From Streptococcus oralis (GTDB taxonomy: Bacteria > Bacillota > Bacilli > Lactobacillales > Streptococcaceae): a stretch of 64,000 nt of DNA. The position numbers and the translations under genes are program-made. Position 1 is the first letter of the stretch; every line of letters begins with the position of its first letter. The notes below the pieces were generated by a model. It was not told the origin of the DNA and ran no database searches. It worked only from the letters and a program-made list of their open reading frames with translations. The DNA is taken from assembly GCF_023611505.1 (NCBI RefSeq), contig NZ_CP097843.1, forward strand, positions 930,001-994,000, written 5' to 3'. Shown here one piece after another: positions 1-9,521 of this stretch.

Positions 1-560
1 GTGGGGAGATTTCTAAGATTTTCGGTGAACTCTTTTTCTCTATTGACCCTGGCTATCGTGGTGAAAAGGGAAGTGTTTCTACCCAATATGCAAATCTACA
101 CGAAACTGATGAAAAGTTTTATATCCCCGAAAATGTTTACATCATCGGAACTATGAATGATATTGATCGTTCAGTGGATACCTTTGATTTTGCTATGCGT
201 CGTCGTTTTCGTTTTGTTGAAGTTACTGCTGAGAGTCAAGTTGGCATGTTGGATAAAGAACTGGGTATCCATGCAGAAGAAGCAAAACTTCGTCTTAGAA
301 ACTTGAACGCTGCTATCGAAAACGTTCAGGAATTAAACAGTCATTATCATATCGGTCCAAGTTATTTCCTTAAATTGAAGGATGTAGACTTTAACTATGA
401 ATTCCTCTGGTCTGATTATATTAAACCCCTCCTAGAAGACTACTTGCGGGGTTCTTATGAAGAGTCTGAAACTCTGGCAACATTGAAAAAAGCATTTGAT
501 CTGACAAATAACGAGCAAACAGTTCAGCAAGATACTGGTGATAATGATGCGGATAACTGA
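1..560 (+). CDS. mcrB: McrB-type AAA+ GTPase subunit of a methyl-directed (type IV) restriction system, C-terminal fragment
   Basis: The reading frame is open from base 3 to the stop at 560, so the gene starts upstream of the window. The visible part begins with GEISKIFGELF and continues to GTMNDIDRSVDTFDFAMRRR. That MNDIDRS/RRRF pattern is characteristic of the McrB GTPase core, which uses GTP to move on DNA and recruits the McrC nuclease to cut DNA carrying modified cytosine. An internal ATG at 153 would cut into this conserved core, so it is not the real start. The next gene overlaps by 23 bases and encodes McrC, which confirms the identity. The N-terminal target-recognition domain and the Walker A motif lie outside the window, so the recognised modification cannot be inferred. 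Confidence 0.88.
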   Translation, partial: GEISKIFGELFFSIDPGYRGEKGSVSTQYANLHETDEKFYIPENVYIIGTMNDIDRSVDTFDFAMRRRFRFVEVTAESQVGMLDKELGIHAEEAKLRLRNLNAAIENVQELNSHYHIGPSYFLKLKDVDFNYEFLWSDYIKPLLEDYLRGSYEESETLATLKKAFDLTNNEQTVQQDTGDNDADN

Positions 561-1851
561 TAATCAGCATAAAATTGCTAAAGAAGACTTTATCGCAGAA
601 TATCCCAAACTAAGTCAAGCTCTTCTTGATAGAACACTGGATAACCTTTCTAGAGAGGATAATATCTTTATTTTTCCAAATGATTTGACTCATACTCCTG
701 ATTTAGAGAAGGACCAAAAGATTTTTGAAACGGTCAATCAGGAAATTAAGACTGGAAATGTGATTGGTTTTCTGGGGTGTGGTCAGGAAAAATTGACGAT
801 TTCCTCTCGTTTTTCTGATAAAAGTAACGACCATTTTTTACATTATCTTTTACAAAAGGTTCTCAATATCAATCTGACTAGTTTGGATGTCGGTCTATCT
901 CCAGAGGATAAACTCTATCAGCTTTTGATTTACCTCTTTCCCAAATATCTGCAAGCTGCTCTCAGAAAAGGTCTTTATAAGGAATACCAGCGATTTTTCC
1001 ATAATGATAGTCATGTAAAGGGAGTGCTAGATGTTGAAAATCATCTGAAAAAAAATCTCCCTTTTATGGGAAATATTGCCTATACAACTAGAGAGTTTAC
1101 TTATGATAATCCACTCATGCAGTTGATTCGGCATACGATTGAGTACATTAAGAATCCAAAAAGTTTCGGAGCTCTGCTTGATAGTAATCGTGAAACTATA
1201 GCTGAAATTATTCGTGTAACCCCTTCTTATAAATTAGCTGATCGTGCTAAGATTATCAGAATGAATAAAACCAAACCCATCCGACACGCCTATTTCAGAG
1301 AGTATAGAAAATTACAGGAACTCTGCTTGATGATTCTGAATAGAGAAAAGCATGGTCTTGGACCTCAAGCCCAAAGGGTACATGGTATTCTTTTTGATGT
1401 TGCCTGGCTTTGGGAAGAGTATGTTTACACCTTGTTGCCAAAAGGTTTTGTACATCCCAGAAATAAGGATAAGACGGATGGAATTTCAGTATTTTCTGTT
1501 GGGAAACGAAAAGTATATCCAGATTTTTATGACAGAGAACGAAAGATTGTTCTAGATGCTAAATATAAAAAACTGGAGTTCACTGAAAAAGGAATTAACC
1601 GCGAGGACTTGTTCCAGCTGATTTCCTATTCTTATATTTTAAAAGCTGAGAAAGCTGGACTGATTTTTCCTAGTATGGAGCAGTCAGTAAATAGTGAAAT
1701 AGGAAAAGTAGCTGGTTATGGAGCTCAATTGAAGAAGTGGTCTATTCGAATACCTCAGAATGCCTCATCCTATAGTGCATTTTGTGAAATGATGGAAAAT
1801 TCAGAAGAAAATTTTAAAGCGATTATTGATGAAGAAGTGGGGAGAAGGTAA
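538..1851 (+). CDS. mcrC: McrC nuclease subunit of a type IV restriction system
   Basis: A protein of about 437 residues that overlaps the end of mcrB, as expected for a translationally coupled McrBC pair. Near the C-terminus it carries a PD-(D/E)xK nuclease signature: a PDFYDRE stretch followed by IVLDAKYKKLE, where the aspartates and the lysine of DAKYK would form the metal site. The N-terminal two thirds match the McrC layout that docks on the McrB ring. Together the two proteins would cleave incoming DNA with modified cytosines. The start is uncertain: GTG at 538, or ATG at 544 or 547, all in the same frame and all overlapping mcrB. No disruption is visible. The downstream neighbour (guaC) has its own promoter, so the restriction operon ends here. 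Confidence 0.88.
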   Translation: MIMMRITDNQHKIAKEDFIAEYPKLSQALLDRTLDNLSREDNIFIFPNDLTHTPDLEKDQKIFETVNQEIKTGNVIGFLGCGQEKLTISSRFSDKSNDHFLHYLLQKVLNINLTSLDVGLSPEDKLYQLLIYLFPKYLQAALRKGLYKEYQRFFHNDSHVKGVLDVENHLKKNLPFMGNIAYTTREFTYDNPLMQLIRHTIEYIKNPKSFGALLDSNRETIAEIIRVTPSYKLADRAKIIRMNKTKPIRHAYFREYRKLQELCLMILNREKHGLGPQAQRVHGILFDVAWLWEEYVYTLLPKGFVHPRNKDKTDGISVFSVGKRKVYPDFYDRERKIVLDAKYKKLEFTEKGINREDLFQLISYSYILKAEKAGLIFPSMEQSVNSEIGKVAGYGAQLKKWSIRIPQNASSYSAFCEMMENSEENFKAIIDEEVGRR

Positions 1852-1917
1852 TCTCTTCACTTTTTTGCTATTTATATAAGTAATTTCCGAACGATATAAT
1901 GTGATTATTACAAATAT

Positions 1918-1946
1918 TTGACAAAAACTGTACTTTAGTTTATAAT
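1918..1946 (+). promoter_or_regulatory. Strong sigma-A promoter for guaC
   Basis: A perfect -35 TTGACA (1918-1923), a 17-bp spacer and a perfect -10 TATAAT (1941-1946). Transcription should start near 1953, giving a leader of about 70 nt before guaC. Confidence 0.85.
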
Positions 1947-1952
1947 AAATCA

Positions 1953-2023
1953 AGGAAACGTCGGAAAAGGCGTAGGGATGCGCAAGCATAGGTAGGTCAT
2001 TATAAAAGAAACGAGACATCGAT
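1953..2023 (+). promoter_or_regulatory. 5' leader of guaC with a GCAA-capped hairpin
   Basis: About 70 nt between the predicted transcription start and the guaC ATG. It contains the mini-hairpin ATGC-GCAA-GCAT (1978-1989) with a GNRA-type loop and several G-rich runs, and it lacks a clear Shine-Dalgarno close to the ATG (only the weak GAGA). It does not match the purine riboswitch core I know. It could be a structured control element, or simply an untranslated leader. Confidence 0.4.
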
Positions 2024-3010
2024 ATGTTAAATGAATTTCCAATTTTTGATTACGAAGATATTCAGTTGATCCCTAATAAATGTGTGATTAAAAGCCGTTC
2101 AGAAGCGGATACAAGTATTAAGTTTGGAAAACACACTTTTAAACTACCTGTTGTGCCAGCAAATATGCAGACAATTTTGGATGAGAACGTAGCAGAGCAA
2201 CTTGCTAAAGGCGGTTACTTCTACATTATGCATCGTTTTGATGAAGCGGGACGCATTCCTTTTATCAAACGTATGCACGATCAAGGGATCATTGCTTCCA
2301 TTTCTGTTGGTGTTAAGGATTACGAGTATGACTTTGTTAGCCAGCTCAAGGCTGATGCTCCGGAATACATCACGATTGACATTGCTCATGGTCATGCGGA
2401 TAGCGTGATTTCTATGATTCAACACATCAAGAAAGAGTTGCCAGATACTTTTGTCATTGCTGGGAATGTGGGAACACCAGAAGCTGTTCGTGAATTGGAA
2501 AATGCTGGTGCGGATGCAACTAAGGTTGGAATCGGTCCTGGTAAGGTTTGTATCACCAAGGTGAAAACAGGTTTTGGCACTGGCGGTTGGCAGTTGGCTG
2601 CCCTTCGCTGGTGTGCTAAGGCAGCTCGTAAACCAATCATCGCTGATGGTGGGATTCGTACTCATGGCGATATTGCTAAGTCTATCCGTTTCGGTGCTAG
2701 CATGGTTATGATTGGTTCTCTTTTTGCAGGACATATCGAAAGCCCAGGAAAGACGATTGAAGTCGACGGCGAACAGTTCAAAGAATACTATGGTTCAGCT
2801 TCACAGTATCAAAAAGGCGCTTATAAAAATGTAGAAGGTAAACGCATCTTACTGCCTGCCAAAGGGCATTTGCAAGACACCCTTACTGAGATGGAGCAGG
2901 ACTTGCAAAGTGCTATTTCCTACGCAGGTGGACGCAGGCTTGCTGACCTTAAACATGTTGATTATGTTATCGTGAAAAACTCTATCTGGAACGGGGATGC
3001 ATCCCACTAA
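2024..3010 (+). CDS. guaC: GMP reductase
   Basis: A 328-residue enzyme that reduces GMP to IMP with NADPH and releases ammonia, feeding guanine nucleotides back to the purine pool. The family core is visible: an [11 protein letters not shown] strand-loop, [11 protein letters not shown] around the catalytic cysteine (the T-[IT]-x(3)-G-x-G flavour is replaced by the GuaC form), then [15 protein letters not shown] and a [12 protein letters not shown] phosphate-binding region. The length and the absence of CBS domains fit the GuaC2 class of Firmicutes and not IMP dehydrogenase. It stands alone behind its own strong promoter, and a tRNA gene follows. The ATG at 2024 is chosen because the conserved start [15 protein letters not shown] follows directly. 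Confidence 0.95.
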   Translation: MLNEFPIFDYEDIQLIPNKCVIKSRSEADTSIKFGKHTFKLPVVPANMQTILDENVAEQLAKGGYFYIMHRFDEAGRIPFIKRMHDQGIIASISVGVKDYEYDFVSQLKADAPEYITIDIAHGHADSVISMIQHIKKELPDTFVIAGNVGTPEAVRELENAGADATKVGIGPGKVCITKVKTGFGTGGWQLAALRWCAKAARKPIIADGGIRTHGDIAKSIRFGASMVMIGSLFAGHIESPGKTIEVDGEQFKEYYGSASQYQKGAYKNVEGKRILLPAKGHLQDTLTEMEQDLQSAISYAGGRRLADLKHVDYVIVKNSIWNGDASH

Positions 3011-3038
3011 TGGATGCTTAGTCTACCCATAAAAAAAC

Positions 3039-3067
3039 TTGTTATTAGAGCAAATTTTTGTTATAAT
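3039..3067 (+). promoter_or_regulatory. Promoter of tRNA-Arg
   Basis: TTGTTA (3039-3044), a 17-bp spacer and TATAAT (3062-3067), placing the start close to the tRNA 5' end at 3078. Confidence 0.75.
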
Positions 3068-3077
3068 AAGACAAGTT

Positions 3078-3150
3078 TCCACCCTTAGTGTAATGGATAT
3101 CACGTAAGATTCCGGTTCTTGAGATGGGGGTTCGATTCCCTCAGGGTGGA
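3078..3150 (+). tRNA. tRNA-Arg(CCG)
   Basis: A 73-nt cloverleaf. The acceptor arms TCCACCC and GGGTGGA pair. The D arm holds AGTGTAATGGATATCAC, the anticodon stem-loop is TAAGA-TTCCGGT-TCTTG with anticodon CCG, and the T arm contains GGTTCGATTCC. CCA is not encoded. It would read the rare arginine codon CGG. Confidence 0.95.
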
Positions 3151-3162
3151 TGTAAACATCCT

Positions 3163-3190
3163 AAAAAAGCCTTTAAATAAGGCTTTTTTC
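3163..3190 (+). terminator. Intrinsic terminator of tRNA-Arg
   Basis: AAAAAAGCCTT, a short AT loop, then AAGGCTTTTTT; the U-tract follows the stem directly. Confidence 0.85.
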
Positions 3191-3239
3191 TTTATATCGC
3201 CTCCAAAATTGGAAATTTTATTCTAAAAAATGCTCAAAT

Positions 3240-3281
3240 CCCCTCTAGTCCCGTTTTAAAGTGACTCAGGGGGCTTTTTTT
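3240..3281 (+). terminator. Second terminator hairpin upstream of rnc
   Basis: The arms CCCC-tct-AGTC (3240-3250) and GACT-ca-GGGGG (3263-3273) are followed by seven T. This gives tandem termination after the tRNA just before the rnc promoter. Confidence 0.7.
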
Positions 3282-3289
3282 GATATAAT
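3281..3289 (+). promoter_or_regulatory. Extended -10 promoter of rnc-smc
   Basis: TGATATAAT (TGn plus TATAAT at 3284-3289) 35 bases before the rnc ATG, with an SD (AGAAAGAGG) in between. Confidence 0.65.
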
Positions 3290-3323
3290 AAAAGAGACTG
3301 TTATCAGTTAGAAAGAGGTTGGT

Positions 3324-4022
3324 ATGAAAGAATTACAAACTGTACTAAAGAAGCGTTTTGCAATCGAATTTGCAGACAAGAATTTATTGGAAACGGCTTT
3401 TACTCATACGAGTTATGCCAATGAGCACCGCCTCTTAAAAATTTCACACAATGAGCGCTTGGAATTTTTAGGAGACGCTGTTCTGCAATTATTGATTTCA
3501 GAATATCTGTATAAAAAATATCCTAAGAAACCAGAGGGCGATTTGTCTAAACTTCGTGCCATGATTGTCCGTGAGGAAAGTTTGGCTGGTTTTGCGCGTG
3601 ATTGCCAGTTTGATCAGTTTATCAAGCTGGGAAAAGGAGAAGAAAAGTCTGGTGGGCGTAATCGTGACACCATTCTTGGAGATGCCTTTGAGGCCTTTTT
3701 GGGAGCGTTGCTTTTAGACAAGGATGTTGCTAGGGTAAAAGATTTTATCTATCAGGTCATGATTCCCAAGGTTGAAGCAGGTGACTTTGAAATGATTAAG
3801 GATTACAAGACACACTTGCAAGAACTGCTCCAAGTCAATGGAGATGTGGATATTCGCTACCAGGTGACCTCTGAGACGGGCCCTGCCCATGATAAGGTTT
3901 TTGATGTAGAAGTTCTGGTTGAAGGCAAGAGTATCGGAAAAGGCCAAGGACGTTCTAAAAAATTGGCAGAGCAAGAGGCCGCGAAAAATGCAGTGGAGAA
4001 AGGGCTGGATTCATGTATTTAA
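3324..4022 (+). CDS. rnc: Ribonuclease III
   Basis: A 232-residue double-strand-specific endoribonuclease that processes rRNA precursors and structured mRNAs. The RNase III signature [12 protein letters not shown] is at about residues 43-54, and a second acidic block [14 protein letters not shown] is at about 115-128; these glutamates and aspartates bind the catalytic metals. The C-terminal third (from about residue 155) is a double-stranded RNA-binding domain ending in [12 protein letters not shown]. An SD (GAAAGAGG) precedes the ATG. The stop codon lies inside smc, which begins 10 bases earlier, so the two are translationally coupled, as is usual in streptococci. Confidence 0.96.
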   Translation: MKELQTVLKKRFAIEFADKNLLETAFTHTSYANEHRLLKISHNERLEFLGDAVLQLLISEYLYKKYPKKPEGDLSKLRAMIVREESLAGFARDCQFDQFIKLGKGEEKSGGRNRDTILGDAFEAFLGALLLDKDVARVKDFIYQVMIPKVEAGDFEMIKDYKTHLQELLQVNGDVDIRYQVTSETGPAHDKVFDVEVLVEGKSIGKGQGRSKKLAEQEAAKNAVEKGLDSCI

Positions 4023-7000
4023 AGGAAATTGAGATCCAGGGATTCAAGTCCTTTGCTGATAAGACCAAGGTCGTTTTTGATCAAGGTGTGACAGCTGTCG
4101 TTGGGCCAAATGGATCTGGAAAGTCAAATATCATAGAAAGTCTGCGATGGGCCTTGGGAGAGTCCAGTATCAAGAGCCTTCGTGGTGGTAAGATGCCTGA
4201 CGTTATCTTTGCTGGAACAGAAAGTCGCAAACCACTCAATTATGCCTCTGTTATCGTGACCTTGGACAATGAAGATGGCTTTATCAAGGATGCAGGGCAA
4301 GTCATTAAGGTAGAACGCCATATCTACCGTAGTGGAGATAGCGAGTATCGAATTGATGGAAAGAAAGTGCGCTTGCGTGATATTCATGACCTCTTCTTGG
4401 ATACCGGTTTGGGACGGGATTCCTTCTCTATCATCTCTCAAGGGAAGGTAGAGGAGATTTTTAACTCCAAGCCCGAAGAACGCCGTGCTATTTTTGAAGA
4501 AGCAGCTGGAGTTTTAAAATACAAGACTCGTAGAAAAGAAACAGAGAGTAAACTGCAACAAACTCAGGACAACCTAGACCGCTTAGAGGATATTATCTAT
4601 GAATTGGACAATCAAATCAAGCCTCTTGCAAAACAAGCTGAGAATGCTCGTAAGTTTCTAGACTTGGATGGTCAACGCAAGGCTATTTATTTGGATGTGC
4701 TGGTTGCCCAAATTAAGGAAAACAAGACTGAACTGGAGCTGACAGAAGAAGAATTAACTCAGGTTCAGGAACTTTTGACGAGCTATTACCAAAAGCGTGA
4801 AGAGTTAGAAGAAGAAAATCAAAGTCTTAAAAAGAAACGCCAAGATCTCCAAGCTCAAATGTCTAAAGACCAAGGGAGCTTGATGGATTTGACTAGTTTG
4901 ATCAGTGACTTAGAGCGAAAACTAGCCCTATCAAAACTGGAATCCGAGCAAGTAGCCCTCAATCAACAAGAGGCACAAGCCCGTTTGGCGACTTTGGAAG
5001 ATAAGAGAAAGGCTCTAAGTAAGGAAAAGGATGAAAAAGAAGCGAACTTGGAACAGTTAGAGGAAAGTCTAGCTGAAAATAACAAGGAACTCAATCGCCT
5101 AGAAGCGGAATTACTGGCTTTTTCAGATGATCCTGACCAGATGATTGAACTCTTGCGTGAACGTTTTGTGGCGCTTTTACAAGAAGAAGCGGATGTCTCA
5201 AACCAGTTGACACGAATAGAGAATGAACTGGAGAACAGCCGTCAACTCTCTCAAAAACAAGCTGATCAACTTGAGAAACTGAAAGAACAACTGGCTACAG
5301 CTAAAGAGAAGTCTAGTCAGCAAAAAGACGAGCTTGAAGCTGCCAAGGAGCAGGTTCAGAAATTATTGGCAGACTATCAAGCTAGTGCCAAGGAACAAGA
5401 GGAGAAGAAAGTTTCTTATCAAGCCCAGCAGAGCCAACTCTTTGACCGTCTGGATAGTCTCAAAAACAAGCAGGCTCGAGCCCAAAGCTTAGAAAACATC
5501 CTAAGAAATCATAGTAATTTTTATGCGGGTGTTAAGAGTGTTCTTCAAGAAAAAGACCGGCTTGGTGGGATCATTGGTGCAGTTAGTGAGCACCTGACCT
5601 TTGATGTGCATTATCAAACTGCGCTGGAAATCGCGCTCGGAGCTAGCAGCCAGCATATCATCGTAGAAGATGAAAACGCGGCAACCAAGGCGATTGATTT
5701 CCTCAAACGTAACAGAGCTGGTCGTGCAACCTTCCTTCCTTTGACAACGATTAAGGCGCGTACAATATCTAGTCAGAATCAAGACGCTATCGCTGCAAGT
5801 CCAGGATTTCTGGGTATGGCAGATGAGTTGGTGTCGTTTGATAAGAGATTAGAAGCCATTTTCAAGAACTTGCTAGCTACGACAGCAATTTTTGATACTG
5901 TAGAACATGCGCGTGCCGCAGCTCGCCAAGTTCGTTATCAGGTTCGCATGGTGACGCTTGATGGGACAGAGTTGCGTACAGGTGGTTCCTACGCGGGTGG
6001 TGCTAATCGTCAAAACAACAGTATTTTCATCAAGCCAGAGCTGGAGCAATTGCAAAAAGAAATTGCTGAAGAAGAAGCTAGTCTGCGGTCAGAAGAGGCG
6101 AGTTTGAAGACCTTGCAAGATGAGATGGCGGTATTGGCAGAAAGGTTAGAAGCTATCAAATCTCAAGGTGAGCAAGCTCGTATTCAGGAGCAAGGTTTGT
6201 ATCTTGCTTATCAACAAACCAATCAGCAGGTCGAAGAACTGGAAACGCTTTGGAAACTTCAAGAAGAGGAATTAAATCGCCTTACTGAAGGAGATTGGCA
6301 AGCGGATAAGGAAAAATGCCAAGAGCGCCTTGCTACTATCGCCAGTGAAAAGCAAAATCTGGAAGCTGAGATTGAAGAGATTAAGTCTAACAAAAACGCT
6401 ATTCAAGAACGTTATCAAAACTTGCAGGAACAGATTTCTCAAGCGCGCTTGCTTAAGTCAGAACTGCAAGGACAAAAGCGGTACGAAGTGACTGATATAG
6501 AACGCTTAGGTAAGGAACTGGATAATCTAGATATTGAGCAAGAGGAAATCCAGCGCCTCCTCCAAGAAAAGGTTGATAATCTTGAGAAAGTGGATACGGA
6601 TTTGCTAAGTCAGCAGGAGGAAGAGGCCAAAACTCAGAAAACAAACCTCCAACAAGGTCTGATTCGCAAGCAGTTTGAGTTGGATGATATCGAAGGCCAG
6701 CTGGATGACATTGCCAGCCATTTGGATAATGCTCGTAAGCAGAATGAGGAGTGGATTCGCAAACAAACACGTGCTGAAGCCAAGAAAGAAAAGGTCAGCG
6801 AACGCTTGCGCTATCTACAAGGTCAATTAACAGACCAGTACCAAATCAGCTACACAGAGGCTCTAGAAAAGGCTCATGAACTGGAAAATCTCAATCTGGC
6901 AGAACAAGAGGTTAAGGATTTGGAGAATGCTATTCGCTCACTGGGTCCAGTCAATTTGGATGCTATTGAGCAATATGAAGAAGTCCATAACCGCTTGGAA

Positions 7001-7552
7001 TTTCTAAATAGTCAGAGAGATGATATTTTGTCTGCTAAAAACCTACTCCTTGAGACCATCTCAGAGATGAATGATGAGGTTAAGGAACGCTTTAAATCAA
7101 CCTTTGAAGCTATTCGTGAGTCCTTTAAAGTGACCTTTAGACAGATGTTTGGTGGAGGTCAGGCAGACTTGATATTGACTGAGGGCGATCTTTTAACTGC
7201 CGGTGTGGAGATTTCTGTCCAACCTCCAGGTAAGAAAATCCAATCACTTAATCTTATGAGTGGTGGTGAAAAAGCCCTATCAGCTCTGGCTCTGCTCTTC
7301 TCAATCATCCGAGTTAAGACTATTCCTTTTGTTATCTTGGACGAGGTAGAGGCGGCGCTGGACGAAGCCAATGTCAAACGTTTTGGGGATTACCTCAACC
7401 GCTTTGACAAGGATAGTCAGTTCATCGTCGTAACCCACCGTAAAGGGACCATGGCTGCGGCTGATTCCATTTATGGCGTTACCATGCAAGAATCAGGTGT
7501 GTCCAAGATTGTTTCGGTTAAGTTAAAAGACTTAGAAGAAACAGTAGACTAG
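4013..7552 (+). CDS. smc: Chromosome partition protein SMC
   Basis: A full-length 1179-residue SMC ATPase that organises and separates the chromosome together with ScpA and ScpB. The N-terminal Walker A is GPNGSGKSN (about residues 32-40). Long coiled coils run from about 165 to 500 and 660 to 1000. The hinge is at about 505-650 and contains [11 protein letters not shown] and the glycine-rich GGSYAGGAN. The C-terminal head has the ABC signature [14 protein letters not shown] followed by Walker [16 protein letters not shown]. It overlaps rnc by 10 bases. In S. pneumoniae, as I recall the gene order, smc is followed directly by two HAD genes and ftsY; here those genes are about 13 kb away. Confidence 0.97.
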   Translation: MYLKEIEIQGFKSFADKTKVVFDQGVTAVVGPNGSGKSNIIESLRWALGESSIKSLRGGKMPDVIFAGTESRKPLNYASVIVTLDNEDGFIKDAGQVIKVERHIYRSGDSEYRIDGKKVRLRDIHDLFLDTGLGRDSFSIISQGKVEEIFNSKPEERRAIFEEAAGVLKYKTRRKETESKLQQTQDNLDRLEDIIYELDNQIKPLAKQAENARKFLDLDGQRKAIYLDVLVAQIKENKTELELTEEELTQVQELLTSYYQKREELEEENQSLKKKRQDLQAQMSKDQGSLMDLTSLISDLERKLALSKLESEQVALNQQEAQARLATLEDKRKALSKEKDEKEANLEQLEESLAENNKELNRLEAELLAFSDDPDQMIELLRERFVALLQEEADVSNQLTRIENELENSRQLSQKQADQLEKLKEQLATAKEKSSQQKDELEAAKEQVQKLLADYQASAKEQEEKKVSYQAQQSQLFDRLDSLKNKQARAQSLENILRNHSNFYAGVKSVLQEKDRLGGIIGAVSEHLTFDVHYQTALEIALGASSQHIIVEDENAATKAIDFLKRNRAGRATFLPLTTIKARTISSQNQDAIAASPGFLGMADELVSFDKRLEAIFKNLLATTAIFDTVEHARAAARQVRYQVRMVTLDGTELRTGGSYAGGANRQNNSIFIKPELEQLQKEIAEEEASLRSEEASLKTLQDEMAVLAERLEAIKSQGEQARIQEQGLYLAYQQTNQQVEELETLWKLQEEELNRLTEGDWQADKEKCQERLATIASEKQNLEAEIEEIKSNKNAIQERYQNLQEQISQARLLKSELQGQKRYEVTDIERLGKELDNLDIEQEEIQRLLQEKVDNLEKVDTDLLSQQEEEAKTQKTNLQQGLIRKQFELDDIEGQLDDIASHLDNARKQNEEWIRKQTRAEAKKEKVSERLRYLQGQLTDQYQISYTEALEKAHELENLNLAEQEVKDLENAIRSLGPVNLDAIEQYEEVHNRLEFLNSQRDDILSAKNLLLETISEMNDEVKERFKSTFEAIRESFKVTFRQMFGGGQADLILTEGDLLTAGVEISVQPPGKKIQSLNLMSGGEKALSALALLFSIIRVKTIPFVILDEVEAALDEANVKRFGDYLNRFDKDSQFIVVTHRKGTMAAADSIYGVTMQESGVSKIVSVKLKDLEETVD

Positions 7553-7561
7553 TTACCAAAC

Positions 7562-7590
7562 GATAGCATCTCTTAAGAGGTGCTATTTTT
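7562..7590 (+). terminator. Terminator of rnc-smc
   Basis: GATAGCATCTC-TTAA-GAGGTGCTATTTTT: an 8-10 bp stem with a T-tract, 10 bases after the smc stop. Confidence 0.85.
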
Positions 7591-7678
7591 AAAAACTCAT
7601 AGCTTGAATTGTCTATCAAGGTCAGTTCAGGCGCAAAAAACGACATTTGGGATTTCCTCTTAGCGAAAAGACTTTCTC

Positions 7679-7689
7679 TATGATATAAT
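7679..7689 (+). promoter_or_regulatory. Extended -10 promoter placing the ribF transcript start at its ATG
   Basis: TATGATATAAT matches TnTGnTATAAT exactly. Six bases separate the hexamer from the ATG at 7696, so the expected +1 coincides with the start codon, and no SD is present. Confidence 0.7.
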
Positions 7690-7695
7690 AGTTTC

Positions 7696-8622
7696 ATGAT
7701 TACAACAGTACCTATTAAGAACGAAAAAGACATTGCAGTACCGGGTAAAACGGTCCTTGTACTAGGTTATTTTGATGGCATCCACAAGGGGCATCAGAAA
7801 CTTTTTGAAGTGGCCAGTAAGGCTTCGATGAAGGACTACCTGCCAGTTGTCGTGATGACCTTTACAGAGTCGCCAAAACTTGCCTTACAACCTTACCAAC
7901 CTGAGCTCATGCTTCACATCGTCAATCACGAAGAACGGGAGCACAAGATGAAGTGGCACGGAGTAGAGGCTCTTTTCTTACTGGACTTTAGTAGTAAATT
8001 TGCTAGTTTAACGGGTCAAGAATTCTTTGATACCTATGTTAGAGCTTTAAAACCAGCGATTATCGTAGCAGGATTTGACTATACCTTTGGCTCAGATAAG
8101 AAAACTGCAGATGACCTGAAGGATTATTTTGATGGAGAGATTATCATTGTTCCTCCGGTCGAGGACGAAAAGGGCAAGATCAGTTCTACACGGATTCGCC
8201 AAGCTATTCTTGATGGAGATGTCAAGGAAGTCAACCATCTACTAGGCACACCGCTCCCATCTCGTGGCATGGTCGTTCATGGAAATGCTCGTGGGCGGAC
8301 TATCGGTTATCCAACAGCCAATCTAATCCTAAGAGATCGAACTTATATGCCAGCAGACGGTGTTTACGTAGTCGATGTAGAAGTACAACGTCAGAGATAT
8401 CGTGGGATGGCAAGTGTTGGGAAAAATGTTACTTTCGATGGAGAAGAGCCACGTTTTGAAGTCAATATTTTTGATTTTTCAGATGATATTTATGGTGAGA
8501 CAGTCATGGTCTACTGGCTAGACCGTGTCCGTGATATGGTCAAATTTGACTCCATCGACGAGCTCGTAGACCAACTCCAGAAAGACGAAGAAATTGCTCG
8601 GAACTGGAAGGATGGAGAGTGA
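7696..8622 (+). CDS. ribF: Bifunctional riboflavin kinase / FAD synthetase
   Basis: A 308-residue enzyme converting riboflavin to FMN and then FAD. The N-terminal adenylyltransferase domain has the nucleotide-binding GYFDGIHKGHQKL (about residues 24-36) and ISSTRIRQAI (about 160-169). The C-terminal flavokinase domain (from about 185) has GRTIGYPTANL, which binds the flavin and magnesium-ATP. The N-terminal sequence MITTVPIKNEKDI fits the family start. There is no Shine-Dalgarno, and the promoter predicts a leaderless mRNA. The gene is monocistronic and ends at a bidirectional terminator shared with the convergent TIGR03943-type gene. Confidence 0.95.
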   Translation: MITTVPIKNEKDIAVPGKTVLVLGYFDGIHKGHQKLFEVASKASMKDYLPVVVMTFTESPKLALQPYQPELMLHIVNHEEREHKMKWHGVEALFLLDFSSKFASLTGQEFFDTYVRALKPAIIVAGFDYTFGSDKKTADDLKDYFDGEIIIVPPVEDEKGKISSTRIRQAILDGDVKEVNHLLGTPLPSRGMVVHGNARGRTIGYPTANLILRDRTYMPADGVYVVDVEVQRQRYRGMASVGKNVTFDGEEPRFEVNIFDFSDDIYGETVMVYWLDRVRDMVKFDSIDELVDQLQKDEEIARNWKDGE

Positions 8623-8674
8623 GAGTTTTCTATCAATTCGAAAGAGTAGATAGAATGAAATTCATATAATGGAC

Positions 8675-8706
8675 AAAAAAAGTAGCCTTTTCAGGCTACT
8701 TTTTAT
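8675..8706. terminator. Bidirectional terminator between ribF and the convergent YcgQ-like gene
   Basis: AGTAGCCT-TTTC-AGGCTACT (8681-8700), with an A-run before it and a T-run after it, so it can work for both converging genes. Confidence 0.88.
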
Positions 8707-9521
8707 TAAAACACACGATAGACATAAGGATTTTCTGGTTTGTCTACTTTGGTGAAACTCTCAACTTCCAGTGTTGGGAGTTTTTGTTTGAGTTCTTTAT
8801 GGTAGTGGAGTGTCAGGGTTCCCCTAGCGGTAATCCAGGTATTGTCAGGATACTGGCGTGAGTTTCCCTTGGTCAAGAGCCCATATACACCAGAGTCTGC
8901 GATACAGTGAATAATACCAAAGCGAAAGAGGAACTGGCTATCTGGATGACTAGGATCGTTATAGACAAAGCCTGTAAACTCGATTTGCTTTCCTTCAAAC
9001 TCTTGTGGATAGTCATAGAGAACTTCCATGACCTCCATATAGTTTTCATCTGTGACTTGAATGGTTGGCTGGGCGAGGTATTTATTAGCTGTTGTCCTCA
9101 TTTCCTTTTCATAAGCAGACTTGGAAAAATAGGTACTGGTATCGGGTTTGAGGTATTGACTGGATGTGCCTTCGCTTGCCTGAATAGCAGTATCGATCCC
9201 CTCAGCGAGTGGGAAATGATAGCCTTTGGCAGATACGGTTCTTGAGTCCAAACTTACTGTGGGAAAGGCAATTCCAATCAAGAGAGGTAGAGACAGTAAA
9301 AGGATGCTGATTCGTCTAGCTCGACGGCTTTCCAAATGGCTGTGAGAGTTGATTTTCTTGATCCAGATATAGAATTGGATCAGAGCCAACAGAAGAGAAA
9401 GGACCATAGAAATATAGATTAGATAGGAATAGTGGAGGTTAATGTAGTGGTTAAGCTTGCCAAATAGCTGTAGATAAAGGGTCAGAGCAAAATAGCCCAA
9501 TAGAATGATAAATCGAATCAT
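8706..9521 (-). CDS. TIGR03943-family membrane-anchored protein (YcgQ-like)
   Basis: A 271-residue protein with two to three N-terminal membrane segments (about residues 2-18, 33-53 and 70-88) and a soluble C-terminal domain that would lie outside the membrane. I recognise the family as TIGR03943/DUF1980, usually paired with a DUF318-type permease as here; the two genes overlap by 4 bases (ATGA). The role is not firmly known. In Bacillus the pair is YcgQ-YcgR, and metal or small-molecule export has been suggested for related permeases. Features of the C-terminal domain are the EFTGFVYNDP strand and a cysteine in FGIIHCIADSGVYG. It is third in a minus-strand operon with the 43-residue protein and the permease. 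Confidence 0.8.
   Translation of the reverse strand: MIRFIILLGYFALTLYLQLFGKLNHYINLHYSYLIYISMVLSLLLALIQFYIWIKKINSHSHLESRRARRISILLLSLPLLIGIAFPTVSLDSRTVSAKGYHFPLAEGIDTAIQASEGTSSQYLKPDTSTYFSKSAYEKEMRTTANKYLAQPTIQVTDENYMEVMEVLYDYPQEFEGKQIEFTGFVYNDPSHPDSQFLFRFGIIHCIADSGVYGLLTKGNSRQYPDNTWITARGTLTLHYHKELKQKLPTLEVESFTKVDKPENPYVYRVF

Noticed and set aside
2144..2734. Long open frame antisense to guaC
   Set aside because: It is the complement of a well-conserved enzyme and has no SD or family resemblance.
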